Part shown: positions 9,252 to 18,276 of the stretch, in pieces
How the letters are laid out: each line of letters opens with the position of its first letter
Numbering within the stretch: the first letter of the stretch is position 1
DNA from: Mycolicibacterium confluentis
Lineage (GTDB): Bacteria; Actinomycetota; Actinomycetes; Mycobacteriales; Mycobacteriaceae
NCBI RefSeq assembly: GCF_010729895.1
Contig: NZ_AP022612.1
Coordinates: 1,488,001 to 1,552,000, forward strand
Reading direction: 5' to 3'
Length of the DNA: 64,000 nucleotides
Notes under the pieces: model-generated
Databases searched by the model: none
The model's input: the letters and a program-made list of their open reading frames with translations, nothing else
Told to the model about the DNA's origin: nothing
Position numbers and translations under genes: made by a program

Positions 9252-10225
9252 TGCTGGCACGCAATGCCGAGTCGCTGTACTGGATCGGCCGCTACGTCGA
9301 ACGCGCTGATGACACCGCACGCATCCTCGACGTCACGGTGCACCAACTGCTCGAGGACTCCAGCGTGGACCCGGATGAGACGTCGCGCGTGCTGCTGAAG
9401 GTGCTGGGTATCGAACCGCCCGACGAACAACTGGACGTGTGGTCGCTGACCGACCTGGTCGCGTTCAGCCGCAACGTCGAGGGCGGCTGCTCGATCGTCG
9501 ACTCGATCTCGGCAGCCCGCGAGAACGCCCGCGGCGCACGTGAAGTGACCTCGACCGAGATGTGGGAGTGCCTCAACACCACCTACAACGCGCTGGCCGA
9601 ACGTGAGCGCGCGGCACGTCGACTCGGCCCGCACGAGTTCCTCGGTTACGTCGAGGGGCGGGCGGCGATGTTCGCGGGCCTCGCCGATTCGACGCTCTCG
9701 CGCGACGACGGATACCGGTTCATGGTGCTGGGCCGGGCGATCGAACGCATCGACATGACGGTGCGGATGCTGCTGTCCCGCGTCGGCGACAGCGCGTCCT
9801 CGCCCGCGTGGGTCACGGTGCTGCGCTCCGCCGGTGCGCACGACACCTACCTGCGCACCTACCGCGGTGTGCTCGACGCCGGTCGTGTCGTCGAATTCAT
9901 GCTGCTGGACCGGCTTTTCCCGCGGTCGGTGTTCTACTCGCTGAGGCTGGCAGAACACAGTCTCGACGAACTGCTCAACCATCCGCACAACCGCCTCGGC
10001 GCCACGGCCGAAGCCCAACGCCTGCTCGGCAGCGCGCGAAGCGAACTGGAGTTCCTGCGCCCCGGCGTGCTGCTGGAGTCGCTGGAGACCCGGTTGGCCG
10101 GGTTGCAGAAGACCTGCTCCGACGTGGGCGAGGCGCTCGCGACGCAGTATTTCCACTCCGCGCCCTGGGTGGCGTGGACCGACGCTGGACACGACTCACT
10201 GGTCATCGAAGAGGGTGAAATCTGA
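9251..10225 (+). CDS. Alpha-E domain protein (DUF403)
   Basis: This all-helical family is the constant partner of circularly permuted ATP-grasp enzymes and cytosolic transglutaminases. Its biochemical role is not established. The 324-residue product opens with the family signature MLARNAESLYWIGRYVERAD, and a second conserved block reads VLGRAIERIDMTVRMLLSR. The ATG overlaps the stop of the ATP-grasp gene and the stop overlaps the transglutaminase start, so the three form a tightly coupled operon. The M. tuberculosis homologue is Rv2410c. Confidence 0.9.
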   Translation: MLARNAESLYWIGRYVERADDTARILDVTVHQLLEDSSVDPDETSRVLLKVLGIEPPDEQLDVWSLTDLVAFSRNVEGGCSIVDSISAARENARGAREVTSTEMWECLNTTYNALAERERAARRLGPHEFLGYVEGRAAMFAGLADSTLSRDDGYRFMVLGRAIERIDMTVRMLLSRVGDSASSPAWVTVLRSAGAHDTYLRTYRGVLDAGRVVEFMLLDRLFPRSVFYSLRLAEHSLDELLNHPHNRLGATAEAQRLLGSARSELEFLRPGVLLESLETRLAGLQKTCSDVGEALATQYFHSAPWVAWTDAGHDSLVIEEGEI

Positions 10226-11064
10226 TGTGGCGCATGCGGGTGGTGCACGCAACCGGCTATGCGTACAAGTCGGCGGTCACGGCGTCGTTCAACGAGGCCC
10301 GGCTCACGCCGCGATCGGATTCGCGGCAGAACGTGATCCTCAACCGTATCGAGACGGTGCCGGCCACGCGGTCCTACCGCTACGTCGACTACTGGGGCAC
10401 CGCGGTGACGGCGTTCGATCTGCACGCGCCGCACACCGAACTGGAGGTGACGGCGTCCTCGGTCGTGGAGACCGAACGACCCGGCCCGCCCGAGACCACC
10501 GTGACGTGGGAGGACTTGGCGTCGGAGGCGGCCATCGACCGCTTCGACGAACTGCTCAGTCCCACGCACTACACACCGGCGAGCAGGCGCATTGAGCGTG
10601 TGGGCCGAGGGATCGCGAAGAGCCACGACCCGCAGCAGGCCGTCATCGAGGCCGCGCGCTGGGTGCAGGGTGAGCTCAAGTACGTGCCCGGCACCACGGG
10701 CGTGCACTCCTCGGGCCTCGACGCGCTGCGCGAGGGCCGGGGCGTCTGCCAGGACTTCGCGCACCTGATGTTGATCCTGTTGCGCGGCATGGGAATCCCT
10801 GCCCGCTACGTGTCGGGTTACCTGCATCCCAAGCGCAATGCCAAGGTCGGTGACACGGTCGAAGGGCAGAGCCATGCCTGGATCCAGGCATGGACCGGCG
10901 AGTGGTGGCACTACGACCCGACCAACGACTCGCACATCAACGAGCAGTACGTCAGTGTCGGCGTGGGCCGGGACTACTCCGACGTGCCCCCGCTGAAGGG
11001 CATCTACTCAGGGGAGGGGTCGACGGACCTCGACGTGATCGTGGAGATCACCCGCCTGGCCTGA
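10225..11064 (+). CDS. Transglutaminase-like cysteine peptidase-fold protein
   Basis: The 279-residue protein has the bacterial transglutaminase N-terminal beta domain (HATGYAYKSAVTASFNEARL) followed by the catalytic core. Cys175 lies in GVCQDFAHLML, His217 in SHAWIQAW and Asp231 in HYDPTND, so the expected triad is intact. The family may cut or join peptides, and here it presumably acts on the product of the two genes upstream. There is no signal peptide. The start overlaps the alpha-E stop. A strong hairpin follows the stop. The M. tuberculosis homologue is Rv2409c. Confidence 0.9.
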   Translation: MWRMRVVHATGYAYKSAVTASFNEARLTPRSDSRQNVILNRIETVPATRSYRYVDYWGTAVTAFDLHAPHTELEVTASSVVETERPGPPETTVTWEDLASEAAIDRFDELLSPTHYTPASRRIERVGRGIAKSHDPQQAVIEAARWVQGELKYVPGTTGVHSSGLDALREGRGVCQDFAHLMLILLRGMGIPARYVSGYLHPKRNAKVGDTVEGQSHAWIQAWTGEWWHYDPTNDSHINEQYVSVGVGRDYSDVPPLKGIYSGEGSTDLDVIVEITRLA

Positions 11065-11074
11065 GCTGTCCTGC

Positions 11075-11135
11075 GCCGAGACTGCGGTGGCTGCGAAGAA
11101 GTGCCGCGTTTCGTCGCAGTCCCCGCAGTCTCGGC
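11075..11135. terminator. Bidirectional hairpin terminator between convergent genes
   Basis: Perfect 13-base arms GCCGAGACTGCGG (11075-11087) and CCGCAGTCTCGGC (11123-11135) enclose a second short stem (CTGCGA with TCGCAG). The structure fills the gap between the transglutaminase gene and the oppositely oriented RNase Z-like gene. There is no long T tract on either side, so it resembles the GC-rich hairpins common at mycobacterial operon ends. Confidence 0.7.
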
Positions 11136-11146
11136 TTCGAGCAAAC

Positions 11147-11980
11147 TCAGCCCACCGTGACCTGAAGCAGGTCGTCGCCGAGTTCGATGCGTCCGTCGAA
11201 CTCCTCGGCGGCCAGCGCCCGCCACTGGTCCTCCTGCCCGGGGACGAGGGCGGGTACGTAGTGCGTCAGCACGAGCGTGCCGACACCGGCGCGCTGTGCG
11301 GTGGCCCCGGCCTGCTGCACCGAGGAGTGGTAGTCGCAGATGTCCCGAAGCCGCTGCATGGGAATCTGTTCCACCAGGTCCTCGCGAATCACGGTGTGCA
11401 CCAGCGCGTCCGCGCCTCGGGCCAGTTCGTCGAGGCCTGAGCACGGCACGGTGTCGCCCGCGAGCACCACGGAGTTGCCCTCGAAGGACACGCGGAAACC
11501 GATGGTCGGTTCCACAGGGCGGTGGTCGGTGGGGCGCGCGGTGATGCTGACCCCGCCGCGATTCCACACCTGGCCGTCGACGTGCTCGGAGACCTCCAAC
11601 GGCGGAGGCTCGTTGAGGTCGGCGTGATGCGCGATGCGATATCCGATGTCGAACCCGAAGGCCTTCAGCGTCGCCGAGACCACCTCGGCCGTGCCGGGTG
11701 GGCCGATGATCGGCAGTGGCACCTGTTCGGTGAAGGTGGTCACCCACCGCGAGATGATCACGTCACCCAGATCGGCGATGTGGTCGCTGTGCAGGTGCGT
11801 CAGCAGCAGGGCGTCGAGGGCGTTGGGGCCGACTCCGACCGCGGCGGCGCGTTGCAGAACGCCGCGTCCGCAGTCCACCAGCAGCGTCTGCCCGCCGGCG
11901 CGTACCAACGTCGAGGGACCCGCGCGCAGAGGGTCGGGAATGGGACTTCCGGTGCCGAGCAGGGTGATTTCAATCGCCAT
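11147..11980 (-). CDS. rnz: RNase Z-like metallo-beta-lactamase-fold hydrolase
   Basis: The 277-residue protein belongs to the ElaC/RNase Z group, whose members trim the 3' ends of tRNA precursors. The zinc motif HxHxDH is seen as [12 protein letters not shown] near residues 65-76. Further metal ligands are likely in [19 protein letters not shown] His residues and in the C-terminal TLVLTHYVP block. The N terminus [12 protein letters not shown] is typical. The chosen ATG has a good ribosome-binding site (GGAG, 8 bases upstream). It is divergent from the CBS gene. Relatives also include arylsulfatase-like enzymes, so the RNA role is inferred from family and synteny (Rv2407). Confidence 0.82.
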   Translation of the reverse strand: MAIEITLLGTGSPIPDPLRAGPSTLVRAGGQTLLVDCGRGVLQRAAAVGVGPNALDALLLTHLHSDHIADLGDVIISRWVTTFTEQVPLPIIGPPGTAEVVSATLKAFGFDIGYRIAHHADLNEPPPLEVSEHVDGQVWNRGGVSITARPTDHRPVEPTIGFRVSFEGNSVVLAGDTVPCSGLDELARGADALVHTVIREDLVEQIPMQRLRDICDYHSSVQQAGATAQRAGVGTLVLTHYVPALVPGQEDQWRALAAEEFDGRIELGDDLLQVTVG

Positions 11981-12104
11981 GGATGTTCTCCTACCGCACC
12001 TCGACGGATTCGGGAGGGAAATTCGGCACCGTCGGGTCCGAATCGCTTTCGTCGCCGCCAAATCGGTTTAGTCTGGTGTGAACTGGCTCACAGTGGAGGC
12101 TGTC

Positions 12105-12536
12105 ATGCGGATTGCCGATGTGCTGCGAAACAAGGGGTCCGACGTCGCCACGATGCGCCCCGAGGCGACGGTGCGCGAGTTGTTGGCCGGTCTGGCCGGC
12201 CACAACATCGGTGCCATGGTGGTGGTCGGATCGGCCGGCGTGATCGCCGGGATCGTCTCCGAGCGTGACATCGTCCGCAAGCTGTACGAGCACGGACCCG
12301 ACGTCCTGGAGTTGCCGGTCGCGCAGATCATGACGCCTGCGGTGGCCACCTGCGGCATGGACTCGTCGGTCGATGACCTGTCGGAGATGATGACGCACAA
12401 CCGGGTTCGCCACATTCCAGTGCTGGTGGAAGGCCGTCTGGCCGGCATCGTGAGCATCGGTGACATCGTCAAGACCCGCCTGGAGGAGCTCAAGTCCGAA
12501 CAGGAGCAGTTGCAGGCCTACATCACCCAGGGCTGA
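12105..12536 (+). CDS. Two-CBS-domain protein
   Basis: The 143-residue protein consists of a tandem CBS pair, a module that binds adenosyl ligands such as AMP or S-adenosylmethionine. The two copies end in the related blocks VIAGIVSERDIVRKL and LAGIVSIGDIVKTRL. No catalytic domain is attached, so it may regulate a partner. The ATG at 12105 gives the family N terminus MRIADVLRNKG. A GTG at 12078 would add nine residues. It is divergent from the RNase Z-like gene. The M. tuberculosis homologue is Rv2406c. Confidence 0.88.
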   Translation: MRIADVLRNKGSDVATMRPEATVRELLAGLAGHNIGAMVVVGSAGVIAGIVSERDIVRKLYEHGPDVLELPVAQIMTPAVATCGMDSSVDDLSEMMTHNRVRHIPVLVEGRLAGIVSIGDIVKTRLEELKSEQEQLQAYITQG

Positions 12537-12568
12537 GCCGTCCTGTTTGCTGTGCCAAGCTGGACGAG

Positions 12569-13189
12569 ATGAATGCCCCCGACGCCACACCCCAGGTTGC
12601 CCCGGCCCGCCGGGCCGATGTCCGCGAATTGGCGTGCACGCTCGGTCGTGCGTTCTTCGACGATCCGGTCGCGATGTGGATGATTCCGGACCCCGGTCGG
12701 CGGGCCAAGGCGCTGCCCATCACCTTCGGGGCGATGGCACGGCATCACTACCTGCCGGGTGGTGGGCTCGACGTCGCATCCGACGGCCTGCACATCGCCG
12801 CGGCGGCGTTGTGGTCGCCACCCGGTGGCTGGCGAACGACGCGCGGTCAGGACCTCCGGATGATCCCGAGCTTTCTGCGGGCCGTCGGAACGCAGTTCTC
12901 GCGGGCCCGGCAGGCCGACGAGTTGATGAAGGAGAACCACCCGGAGGAGCCACACTGGTATCTCGGGGTGCTCGGCAGCGATCCCACGTTCCGCGGCGCG
13001 GGGTATGGGCGCGCACTGATGGACTCGAGGTTGGCCCACTGCGACGCCGAAGCCGCTCCGGCCTATCTGGAGTCCAGCAAGCCCGACAACATCCCGTACT
13101 ACGAGCGGTTCGGGTTCGTCGTCACCGGTGAGCTCGCCCTGCCCGACGGCGGGCCGACGCTGTGGCAGATGTGGCGAGCGCCTCGCTGA
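12569..13189 (+). CDS. GNAT family N-acetyltransferase
   Basis: The 206-residue protein has a GNAT fold. The acetyl-CoA loop is seen as YLGVLGSDPTFRGAGYGRALM, and the C-terminal block AYLESSKPDNIPYYERFGF is typical. The substrate is not predictable. It starts 32 bases after the CBS gene and is probably co-transcribed. It converges on the PemK/MazF-fold gene with a 67-bp gap. Confidence 0.82.
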   Translation: MNAPDATPQVAPARRADVRELACTLGRAFFDDPVAMWMIPDPGRRAKALPITFGAMARHHYLPGGGLDVASDGLHIAAAALWSPPGGWRTTRGQDLRMIPSFLRAVGTQFSRARQADELMKENHPEEPHWYLGVLGSDPTFRGAGYGRALMDSRLAHCDAEAAPAYLESSKPDNIPYYERFGFVVTGELALPDGGPTLWQMWRAPR

Positions 13190-13197
13190 TGCCCCCG

Positions 13198-13250
13198 AGA
13201 AGAGCCGGGATGTCGGCTGTCCTGGGGTTTGGTGTCCGGCAGCCTCTTCT
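13198..13250. terminator. Possible weak hairpin between convergent genes
   Basis: Arms AGAAGAG (13198-13204) and CTCTTCT (13244-13250) are complementary across a 39-base loop in the 67-bp gap between two convergent genes. The stem is short and the loop long, so terminator function is only suggested by position. Confidence 0.3.
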
Positions 13251-13256
13251 GGGCGC

Positions 13257-13859
13257 CTAGCTCCAGGAGTACTCGGTGCGCAGGCGCGCGGCGATCACCT
13301 CGAACGTGGTGCGCTCGAGGATCGCCCCTTCGCGGCGGATGCCCTCCTCGGGAACGTCGAGAACGCGGTCGAGGCGGACCCAACTGGGCCGGCCGTCGTA
13401 GTCCCAGCTTCCGGTGCCGATGCCGACCCAATTGCGGTCATCGGAGTGGTGGTTCTGGCTGGAGAGCATCAGCCCGAGCAGCAAGTGTCCGTCGCGCCCC
13501 ACGACCAGGACGGGCCGGTCCTTGCCGCGCGTCGGGTCATCCTCGAACACCACCCAGGTCCACACGATCTCCCCGGGATCGGCCTTGCCGTCGAGGTCGG
13601 GGGCGTAGGCCACGCGGCGAGCACGATGGGCCGTAGGGGCGAAGCTGCTGGTCACCGGGCGGCCCGTGGTGATCGCCGCGGGCGTTTCGGCGCCGGCGCC
13701 CGCCAGCACGTCGATGCCCACCCTGAGGCCCTGCTGGATGCCCTGCTGAATCGAGCGCTGCACAGCCTGGGGATTCTGCAGATTCCTGATCAGCCGCGGC
13801 GCTTCCTTGAACACAAGCTGCTCTGCGAACTTCTGGAATGTCTTCCATTGGGACGCCAT
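13257..13859 (-). CDS. PemK/MazF-fold protein of the Rv2405 family
   Basis: The 200-residue protein has an N-terminal helical segment (WKTFQKFAEQLVFKEAPRLI). A C-terminal domain follows that resembles PemK/MazF toxins (GEIVWTWVVFEDDPTRGKDRPVLVVG near residue 105). No antitoxin gene is adjacent, and the long N-terminal part is unlike free-standing MazF, so I do not call it a toxin. The start was placed at the ATG before ASQWKTFQ. An upstream ATG would overlap the lepA start. The gene is conserved next to lepA in M. tuberculosis, which suggests a housekeeping role. Confidence 0.72.
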   Translation of the reverse strand: MASQWKTFQKFAEQLVFKEAPRLIRNLQNPQAVQRSIQQGIQQGLRVGIDVLAGAGAETPAAITTGRPVTSSFAPTAHRARRVAYAPDLDGKADPGEIVWTWVVFEDDPTRGKDRPVLVVGRDGHLLLGLMLSSQNHHSDDRNWVGIGTGSWDYDGRPSWVRLDRVLDVPEEGIRREGAILERTTFEVIAARLRTEYSWS

Positions 13860-13894
13860 AGCCGCCAAGCATAGGCGGTCGCGGCGTAGCTCGA

Positions 13895-15832
13895 TTGTGT
13901 CGCAACCACCACGGGTCGATACTCTTGACAAGCCCCCAGGCTCATCGACACCGCGCTTACCAGGAGATTCCCATCAGCAGCTTCGCCGACAAGACGTTCA
14001 CTGCGCCGGCGCAGATACGGAACTTCTGCATCATCGCCCACATCGACCATGGCAAGTCCACCCTGGCCGACCGGATGCTGCAGCTCACGGGCGTGGTCGA
14101 CGAGCGCTCGATGCGCGCGCAGTACCTCGACCGGATGGACATCGAGCGTGAGCGCGGCATCACGATCAAGGCGCAGAACGTGCGCCTGCCCTGGACCGTC
14201 CGGGAGGGCGAGAACGCCGGCGAGCAGGTCGTGCTGCATTTGATCGACACGCCTGGGCATGTTGATTTCACCTACGAGGTGTCCCGCGCGCTGGAGGCCT
14301 GCGAGGGTGCCGTCCTGCTGGTCGACGCCGCGCAGGGCATCGAGGCGCAGACCCTGGCCAACCTCTACCTGGCGCTCGACCGGGACCTGACCGTCATCCC
14401 GGTGCTCAACAAGATCGACCTGCCCGCGGCGGATCCCGACCGCTACGCCGGCGAACTGGCCCACATCATCGGGTGCGATCCGTCGGACGTGCTGCGGGTG
14501 TCGGGTAAGACCGGTGTGGGCGTGGCCGAACTGCTCGACGAGGTGGTCCGGCAGGTGCCCGCGCCGCAGGGTGACGCTGACGCACCCGCGCGGGCGATGA
14601 TCTTCGACTCGGTCTACGACATCTACCGCGGCGTCGTCACCTACGTGCGTGTGGTGGACGGCAAGATCACCCCGCGCGAACGCATCGCGATGATGTCGAC
14701 CGGCGCCACCCATGAACTGCTCGAGGTCGGCATCGTCTCGCCGGAGCCGAAACCGACCCAGGGGCTGGGCGTCGGCGAGGTGGGCTACCTCATCACCGGG
14801 GTGAAGGATGTGCGCCAGTCCAAGGTCGGTGACACCGTCACCACCGCACGGCGCGGGGCCACCGAGGCACTGACCGGGTACCGCGAGCCCAAGCCGATGG
14901 TCTATTCGGGGCTCTATCCCGTCGACGGCTCCGACTACCCGAACCTGCGTGACGCCCTCGACAAGCTGCAGTTGAACGACGCGGCCCTGACCTACGAGCC
15001 CGAGACCTCGGTGGCGCTGGGCTTCGGCTTCCGCTGCGGATTCCTCGGTCTGCTGCACATGGAGATCACCCGCGAACGGCTCGAGCGCGAATTCGACCTG
15101 GATCTGATCTCGACCTCGCCCAACGTGGTGTACCGGGTCGAGAAGGATGACGGCACGGAGATGACGGTGACCAACCCGGCGGACTGGCCTGAAGGCAAGG
15201 TCCGCACGGTCTTCGAACCTGTGGTCAAGACGACCATCATCGCGCCCAGCGAGTTCATCGGCACCATCATGGAGCTGTGCCAGTCTCGCCGTGGCGAACT
15301 GGGCGGCATGGACTACCTGTCTCCCGAGCGCGTCGAACTGCGCTACACCATGCCGTTGGGCGAGATCATCTTCGACTTCTTCGACTCCCTGAAGTCACGC
15401 ACCCGCGGGTACGCCAGCCTCGACTACGAGGAGGCGGGCGAGCAGGAGGCGTCGTTGGTCAAGGTCGACATCCTGCTGCAGGGCGAGGCCGTCGACGCGT
15501 TTTCGGCTATCGTGCACAAGGATTCGGCGTTCGCCTACGGCAACAAGATGACCACCAAGCTCAAAGAGCTGATCCCGCGGCAGCAGTTCGAGGTGCCGGT
15601 GCAGGCCGCCATCGGCTCGAAGATCATTGCCCGCGAAAACATCCGGGCCATCCGCAAGGACGTGCTGAGCAAATGCTACGGCGGTGACATCACCCGTAAG
15701 CGTAAGCTGCTCGAAAAGCAGAAGGAAGGCAAGAAGCGGATGAAGACGATCGGCCGGGTCGAAGTTCCGCAGGAGGCCTTTGTCGCCGCACTGTCGACCG
15801 ACGCCGCCGCCGACAAGGCCGCGAAGAAATAG
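13895..15832 (+). CDS. lepA: Elongation factor 4 (LepA), ribosomal GTPase
   Basis: LepA is a translational GTPase that acts on ribosomes during initiation or back-translocation. G1 is [10 protein letters not shown]3 is DTPGHVDF and G4 is NKIDLP. The LepA-specific C-terminal domain ends with [25 protein letters not shown], all intact. The frame gives 645 residues from the GTG at 13895. The first conserved residues ([13 protein letters not shown]) begin about 22 codons later, and a TTG at 13925 is an alternative start. The spacer to the divergent PemK-fold gene is only 35 bases, which also argues that the start could be further in. Confidence 0.95.
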   Translation: MCRNHHGSILLTSPQAHRHRAYQEIPISSFADKTFTAPAQIRNFCIIAHIDHGKSTLADRMLQLTGVVDERSMRAQYLDRMDIERERGITIKAQNVRLPWTVREGENAGEQVVLHLIDTPGHVDFTYEVSRALEACEGAVLLVDAAQGIEAQTLANLYLALDRDLTVIPVLNKIDLPAADPDRYAGELAHIIGCDPSDVLRVSGKTGVGVAELLDEVVRQVPAPQGDADAPARAMIFDSVYDIYRGVVTYVRVVDGKITPRERIAMMSTGATHELLEVGIVSPEPKPTQGLGVGEVGYLITGVKDVRQSKVGDTVTTARRGATEALTGYREPKPMVYSGLYPVDGSDYPNLRDALDKLQLNDAALTYEPETSVALGFGFRCGFLGLLHMEITRERLEREFDLDLISTSPNVVYRVEKDDGTEMTVTNPADWPEGKVRTVFEPVVKTTIIAPSEFIGTIMELCQSRRGELGGMDYLSPERVELRYTMPLGEIIFDFFDSLKSRTRGYASLDYEEAGEQEASLVKVDILLQGEAVDAFSAIVHKDSAFAYGNKMTTKLKELIPRQQFEVPVQAAIGSKIIARENIRAIRKDVLSKCYGGDITRKRKLLEKQKEGKKRMKTIGRVEVPQEAFVAALSTDAAADKAAKK

Positions 15833-15838
15833 CCTGAC

Positions 15839-16504
15839 ATGCGGGCCGCGCTGGCGATCGCATGCATCGTGGGCGTGCTGCTGTCAGCGGGATGCAGCCG
15901 AACCCTGTCCGGCACACCGCAGTTCGAGTCCTCCGGGGCCGCGGGCTCGATTGAGGACATGCTGCTGCCCGAGGATGAGGTCAACGACCTCATCGGCACC
16001 TCCGGCATGGAGATCGTCGAGACGGTCGAGGAACTGACCGACAACAGCATGTATGCCTCCGAGTTGGAGTGCCTCGGGTCTCTGTACCACTCGGAGGAGA
16101 CGGTCTATGACGGGAGTGACGTCAAGGGCGTCGCGGACCAGATCATCACGGAGCCAGACGATGTCGGTGATTATTGGGTCGAGCAGACGGTCGTGCGGTT
16201 GTCCTCGGCAGGCGCGGTCGACGACTTCGTCAATCAGACCAAGTTGGACTGGTCGAACTGCATCGGCAAGGACATCGTGATCGACGACGACGAGGGTGCG
16301 GCCACCTGGCGGTTTGAGGGCGTCACGATCGACGGGGCCAGCATCGCCCAGACCGCGCGGAATGTGGGTGGCGACGACTGGCAGTGCCGGCACGTGATGC
16401 GGTCGGTGGCCGACGTCGTCATCGAAGCCTCGGTGTGCGGGGAAACCGTGCAGGAGGGCGCGGCCGAGACCCTGGCGGAGCGCATCGCCGCCCGAGTGGG
16501 CTAG
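15839..16504 (+). CDS. lppR: Lipoprotein with PknH-like sensor domain (LppR orthologue)
   Basis: The 221-residue protein starts with a lipoprotein signal peptide (lipobox LSAGC, acylated Cys19). The rest resembles the extracellular sensor domain of the kinase PknH, with paired cysteines (ECLGS, NCIGK, QCRHV, ASVCG) able to form two disulfides. It is exported and anchored on the outer face of the inner membrane. It starts six bases after lepA, as LppR (Rv2403c) does in M. tuberculosis. The ligand is unknown. Confidence 0.85.
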   Translation: MRAALAIACIVGVLLSAGCSRTLSGTPQFESSGAAGSIEDMLLPEDEVNDLIGTSGMEIVETVEELTDNSMYASELECLGSLYHSEETVYDGSDVKGVADQIITEPDDVGDYWVEQTVVRLSSAGAVDDFVNQTKLDWSNCIGKDIVIDDDEGAATWRFEGVTIDGASIAQTARNVGGDDWQCRHVMRSVADVVIEASVCGETVQEGAAETLAERIAARVG

Positions 16505-16519
16505 GGCCGGGCCCTTACT

Positions 16520-16606
16520 CCGGCGAGCGCCCTGGGGGTCCCCGCGAGGGCCCGTGTCTGTACAGGACACGCCGCGGTTCTGCGTACCAATGCGGCCGCT
16601 CGCCGG
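16520..16606. repeat. Dispersed hairpin element, copy 1 (terminator-like)
   Basis: Perfect 10-base outer arms CCGGCGAGCG (16520-16529) and CGCTCGCCGG (16597-16606) enclose a core with TGTAC, GACACGCCG and GCGTAC. The same outer arms and core order recur at 34878-34956. Both copies lie just after the last gene of a plus-strand block, here lppR. A terminator or mRNA-stability element is likely. The family is not one I can name. Confidence 0.55.
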
Positions 16607-16754
16607 GGCGGGTGAGTTCATTTCATCCAGGATGAGCAGATTCCCGACGGTCTTCCTGAACTGTTGTTGGACAACGCATTCTGATGCTATCCGGTCGGTC
16701 GGTCGGCTTCGAACTCAACCAATGTGCGATCACACCGACCTACCCTCCGTACTC

Positions 16755-16946
16755 ATGGAGGATCCGACGACGCCCTGGCTTGTCGCGGACGTGATGAGCA
16801 GCGCACAGCGGCCGCTGATGGCGCTCTCGGTGGCCGCGTTCGGTGTGATCGCCGTGACGGTCGGGGCCCTGCTGTTCGGGTCCTCTGACCAGCCTGTCCG
16901 CGCCGAAGGCGCTGGGGAGATCTCCTCAGCGCACTCGGCGCCCTGA
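16755..16946 (+). CDS. Possible small single-pass membrane protein
   Basis: A 63-residue frame contains one membrane segment (LMALSVAAFGVIAVTVGALLF, about residues 21-41) and ends 19 bases before the first flavin monooxygenase gene. The same frame is open back to ATGs at 16632 and 16554, and the stretch from 16632 includes adjacent cysteines (LNCCW). No clear ribosome-binding site decides the start. I do not recognise it. Apart from the hairpin element, the rest of 16505-16965 shows nothing else. Confidence 0.35.
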   Translation: MEDPTTPWLVADVMSSAQRPLMALSVAAFGVIAVTVGALLFGSSDQPVRAEGAGEISSAHSAP

Positions 16947-16965
16947 GAGCAATTCGGAATACAAC

Positions 16966-18276
16966 GTGTCACGAGAACTGCACCTGCTGGCCTTCGGCAA
17001 CACCCGTTCGGCGGGGCCATGGCGGCACCCCGACATCGACAACAGCACCGCCGGAGTGCGACGCGCGCTGATCGAGCGCGCCAAGGCCGCCGAAGCCGGG
17101 GGCTTCGACGCGCTGTTCTTCGCCGACGGATTGAATTACGGGCCGCCGGCCACGTGGCCATACAAGATCACCGAGGACTTCGAACCCCTCACGACGGCCG
17201 CTGCGCTGTCATCGGTCACCGAGCACGTCGGTTTCGTGGTGACCGGTTCCGCGAGCCTGGCTCACCCCTATCACCTTGCTCGGCAACTGCTTTCGGTCGA
17301 CCACCTCAGTGGTGGGCGAACCGGCTGGAACCTGGTGACGAGCTTCGCGCGGGCGGCGGCCGACAACTTCAGCGCCGCCGGTGTGGTCGACCATGACGAG
17401 CGCTACCGCATCGCCGAAGAGGCCATCGAGGTCGTCACCAAACTCTGGGACAGCTGGGGCCCCGACACCATCATCGAAGACCGGTCCGCCGGCATCTACA
17501 ACGATGTCAGCAGGATCAGGGTGCCCAACCACCACGGACGCCACTTCGACGTGGCGGGACCGATCGGAGCGGCACGCTCGGCGCAGGGCCGCCCGGTGAT
17601 CTTCCAGGCGGGTTCGTCGCCGACCGGGCGCGACTTCGCGGCCCGCCATGCCGAGGTCATCTTCACCAGTCATGGCACCCAACGGGGTGCGCGCGAGTTC
17701 TACACCGACATCCATCGACGGGCCACCCTGGCGGGACGTGAACGGCCGCCCCTGGTCACGCCCTCGCTGCGCTTCATCGTCGGTTCCACTGAGGAGGAGG
17801 CGCACCGCGCTGAGCGCGCGGCGTACGAGTACTTCAGCCCCGAATACCAGGCCGCCTGGCTGTTGGAGGTCGACGTCGATGTGACCGGCGCCGACCTCGA
17901 CGGACCGGTGCCCGCAGGGGCCTTCCCCGACGGCACCGAGACGCACCAGACCGCACTGGCCGGATATCGGGCGCTCGCCGCCGACGGGAGTCCGACCGTG
18001 CGGGAGTTCCTGTACCGAACCGTCAATGGTTGGGGAGCCAACGTCGTCGGCAGCCATGAGCAGATCGCCGATCGCCTTGAAGACTGGTTCACGAGCGGTG
18101 CAGCCGACGGTTTCGTGCTGTCCGACTCCGGCCTGCCGGGGCAGTTCGAACTGTTCGTCGAGCAGGTCGTGCCGCTGTTGCGCAAGCGGGGCCTGGTGCG
18201 TCACGAGTACCGTGGCACGACCCTGCGCGACCATCTGGGACTGCCTGTCCCGCAGCGTGACGAGGTTTCCGCATGA
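16966..18276 (+). CDS. LLM-class flavin monooxygenase, NtaA/SnaA/DszA family (1)
   Basis: This is a flavin-dependent monooxygenase using FMNH2 and O2, from the group that includes DszA (sulfone monooxygenase) and DmoA (dimethyl sulfide monooxygenase). The 436-residue product has the family blocks AAEAGGFDALFFADGL, FGVVTGSA-like FVVTGSASLAHPYHLARQL, SGGRTGWNLVTSF and PVIFQAGSSPTGRDFA. The start is a GTG. It is the first gene of a six-gene operon, and the next gene starts inside its stop. The substrate is unknown. An organosulfur compound is inferred from the DszC-like genes downstream. Confidence 0.85.
   Translation: MSRELHLLAFGNTRSAGPWRHPDIDNSTAGVRRALIERAKAAEAGGFDALFFADGLNYGPPATWPYKITEDFEPLTTAAALSSVTEHVGFVVTGSASLAHPYHLARQLLSVDHLSGGRTGWNLVTSFARAAADNFSAAGVVDHDERYRIAEEAIEVVTKLWDSWGPDTIIEDRSAGIYNDVSRIRVPNHHGRHFDVAGPIGAARSAQGRPVIFQAGSSPTGRDFAARHAEVIFTSHGTQRGAREFYTDIHRRATLAGRERPPLVTPSLRFIVGSTEEEAHRAERAAYEYFSPEYQAAWLLEVDVDVTGADLDGPVPAGAFPDGTETHQTALAGYRALAADGSPTVREFLYRTVNGWGANVVGSHEQIADRLEDWFTSGAADGFVLSDSGLPGQFELFVEQVVPLLRKRGLVRHEYRGTTLRDHLGLPVPQRDEVSA

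Noticed and set aside
7281..9320. A 679-codon minus-strand frame with poly-leucine runs opposite the ATP-grasp gene
   Set aside because: The Leu runs are the reverse reading of the CAG/CAA tract. The plus-strand gene has clear family motifs.
13257..13859. Calling the PemK/MazF-fold protein a toxin of a toxin-antitoxin pair
   Set aside because: No antitoxin frame is adjacent, the protein is about twice the length of MazF, and its linkage to lepA is conserved.
16632..16946. Reading the frame with LNCCW as a poly-cysteine leader for the first flavin monooxygenase gene
   Set aside because: The two cysteines are far from the stop, the frame continues for about 90 codons, and no pairing with the downstream start region is evident.
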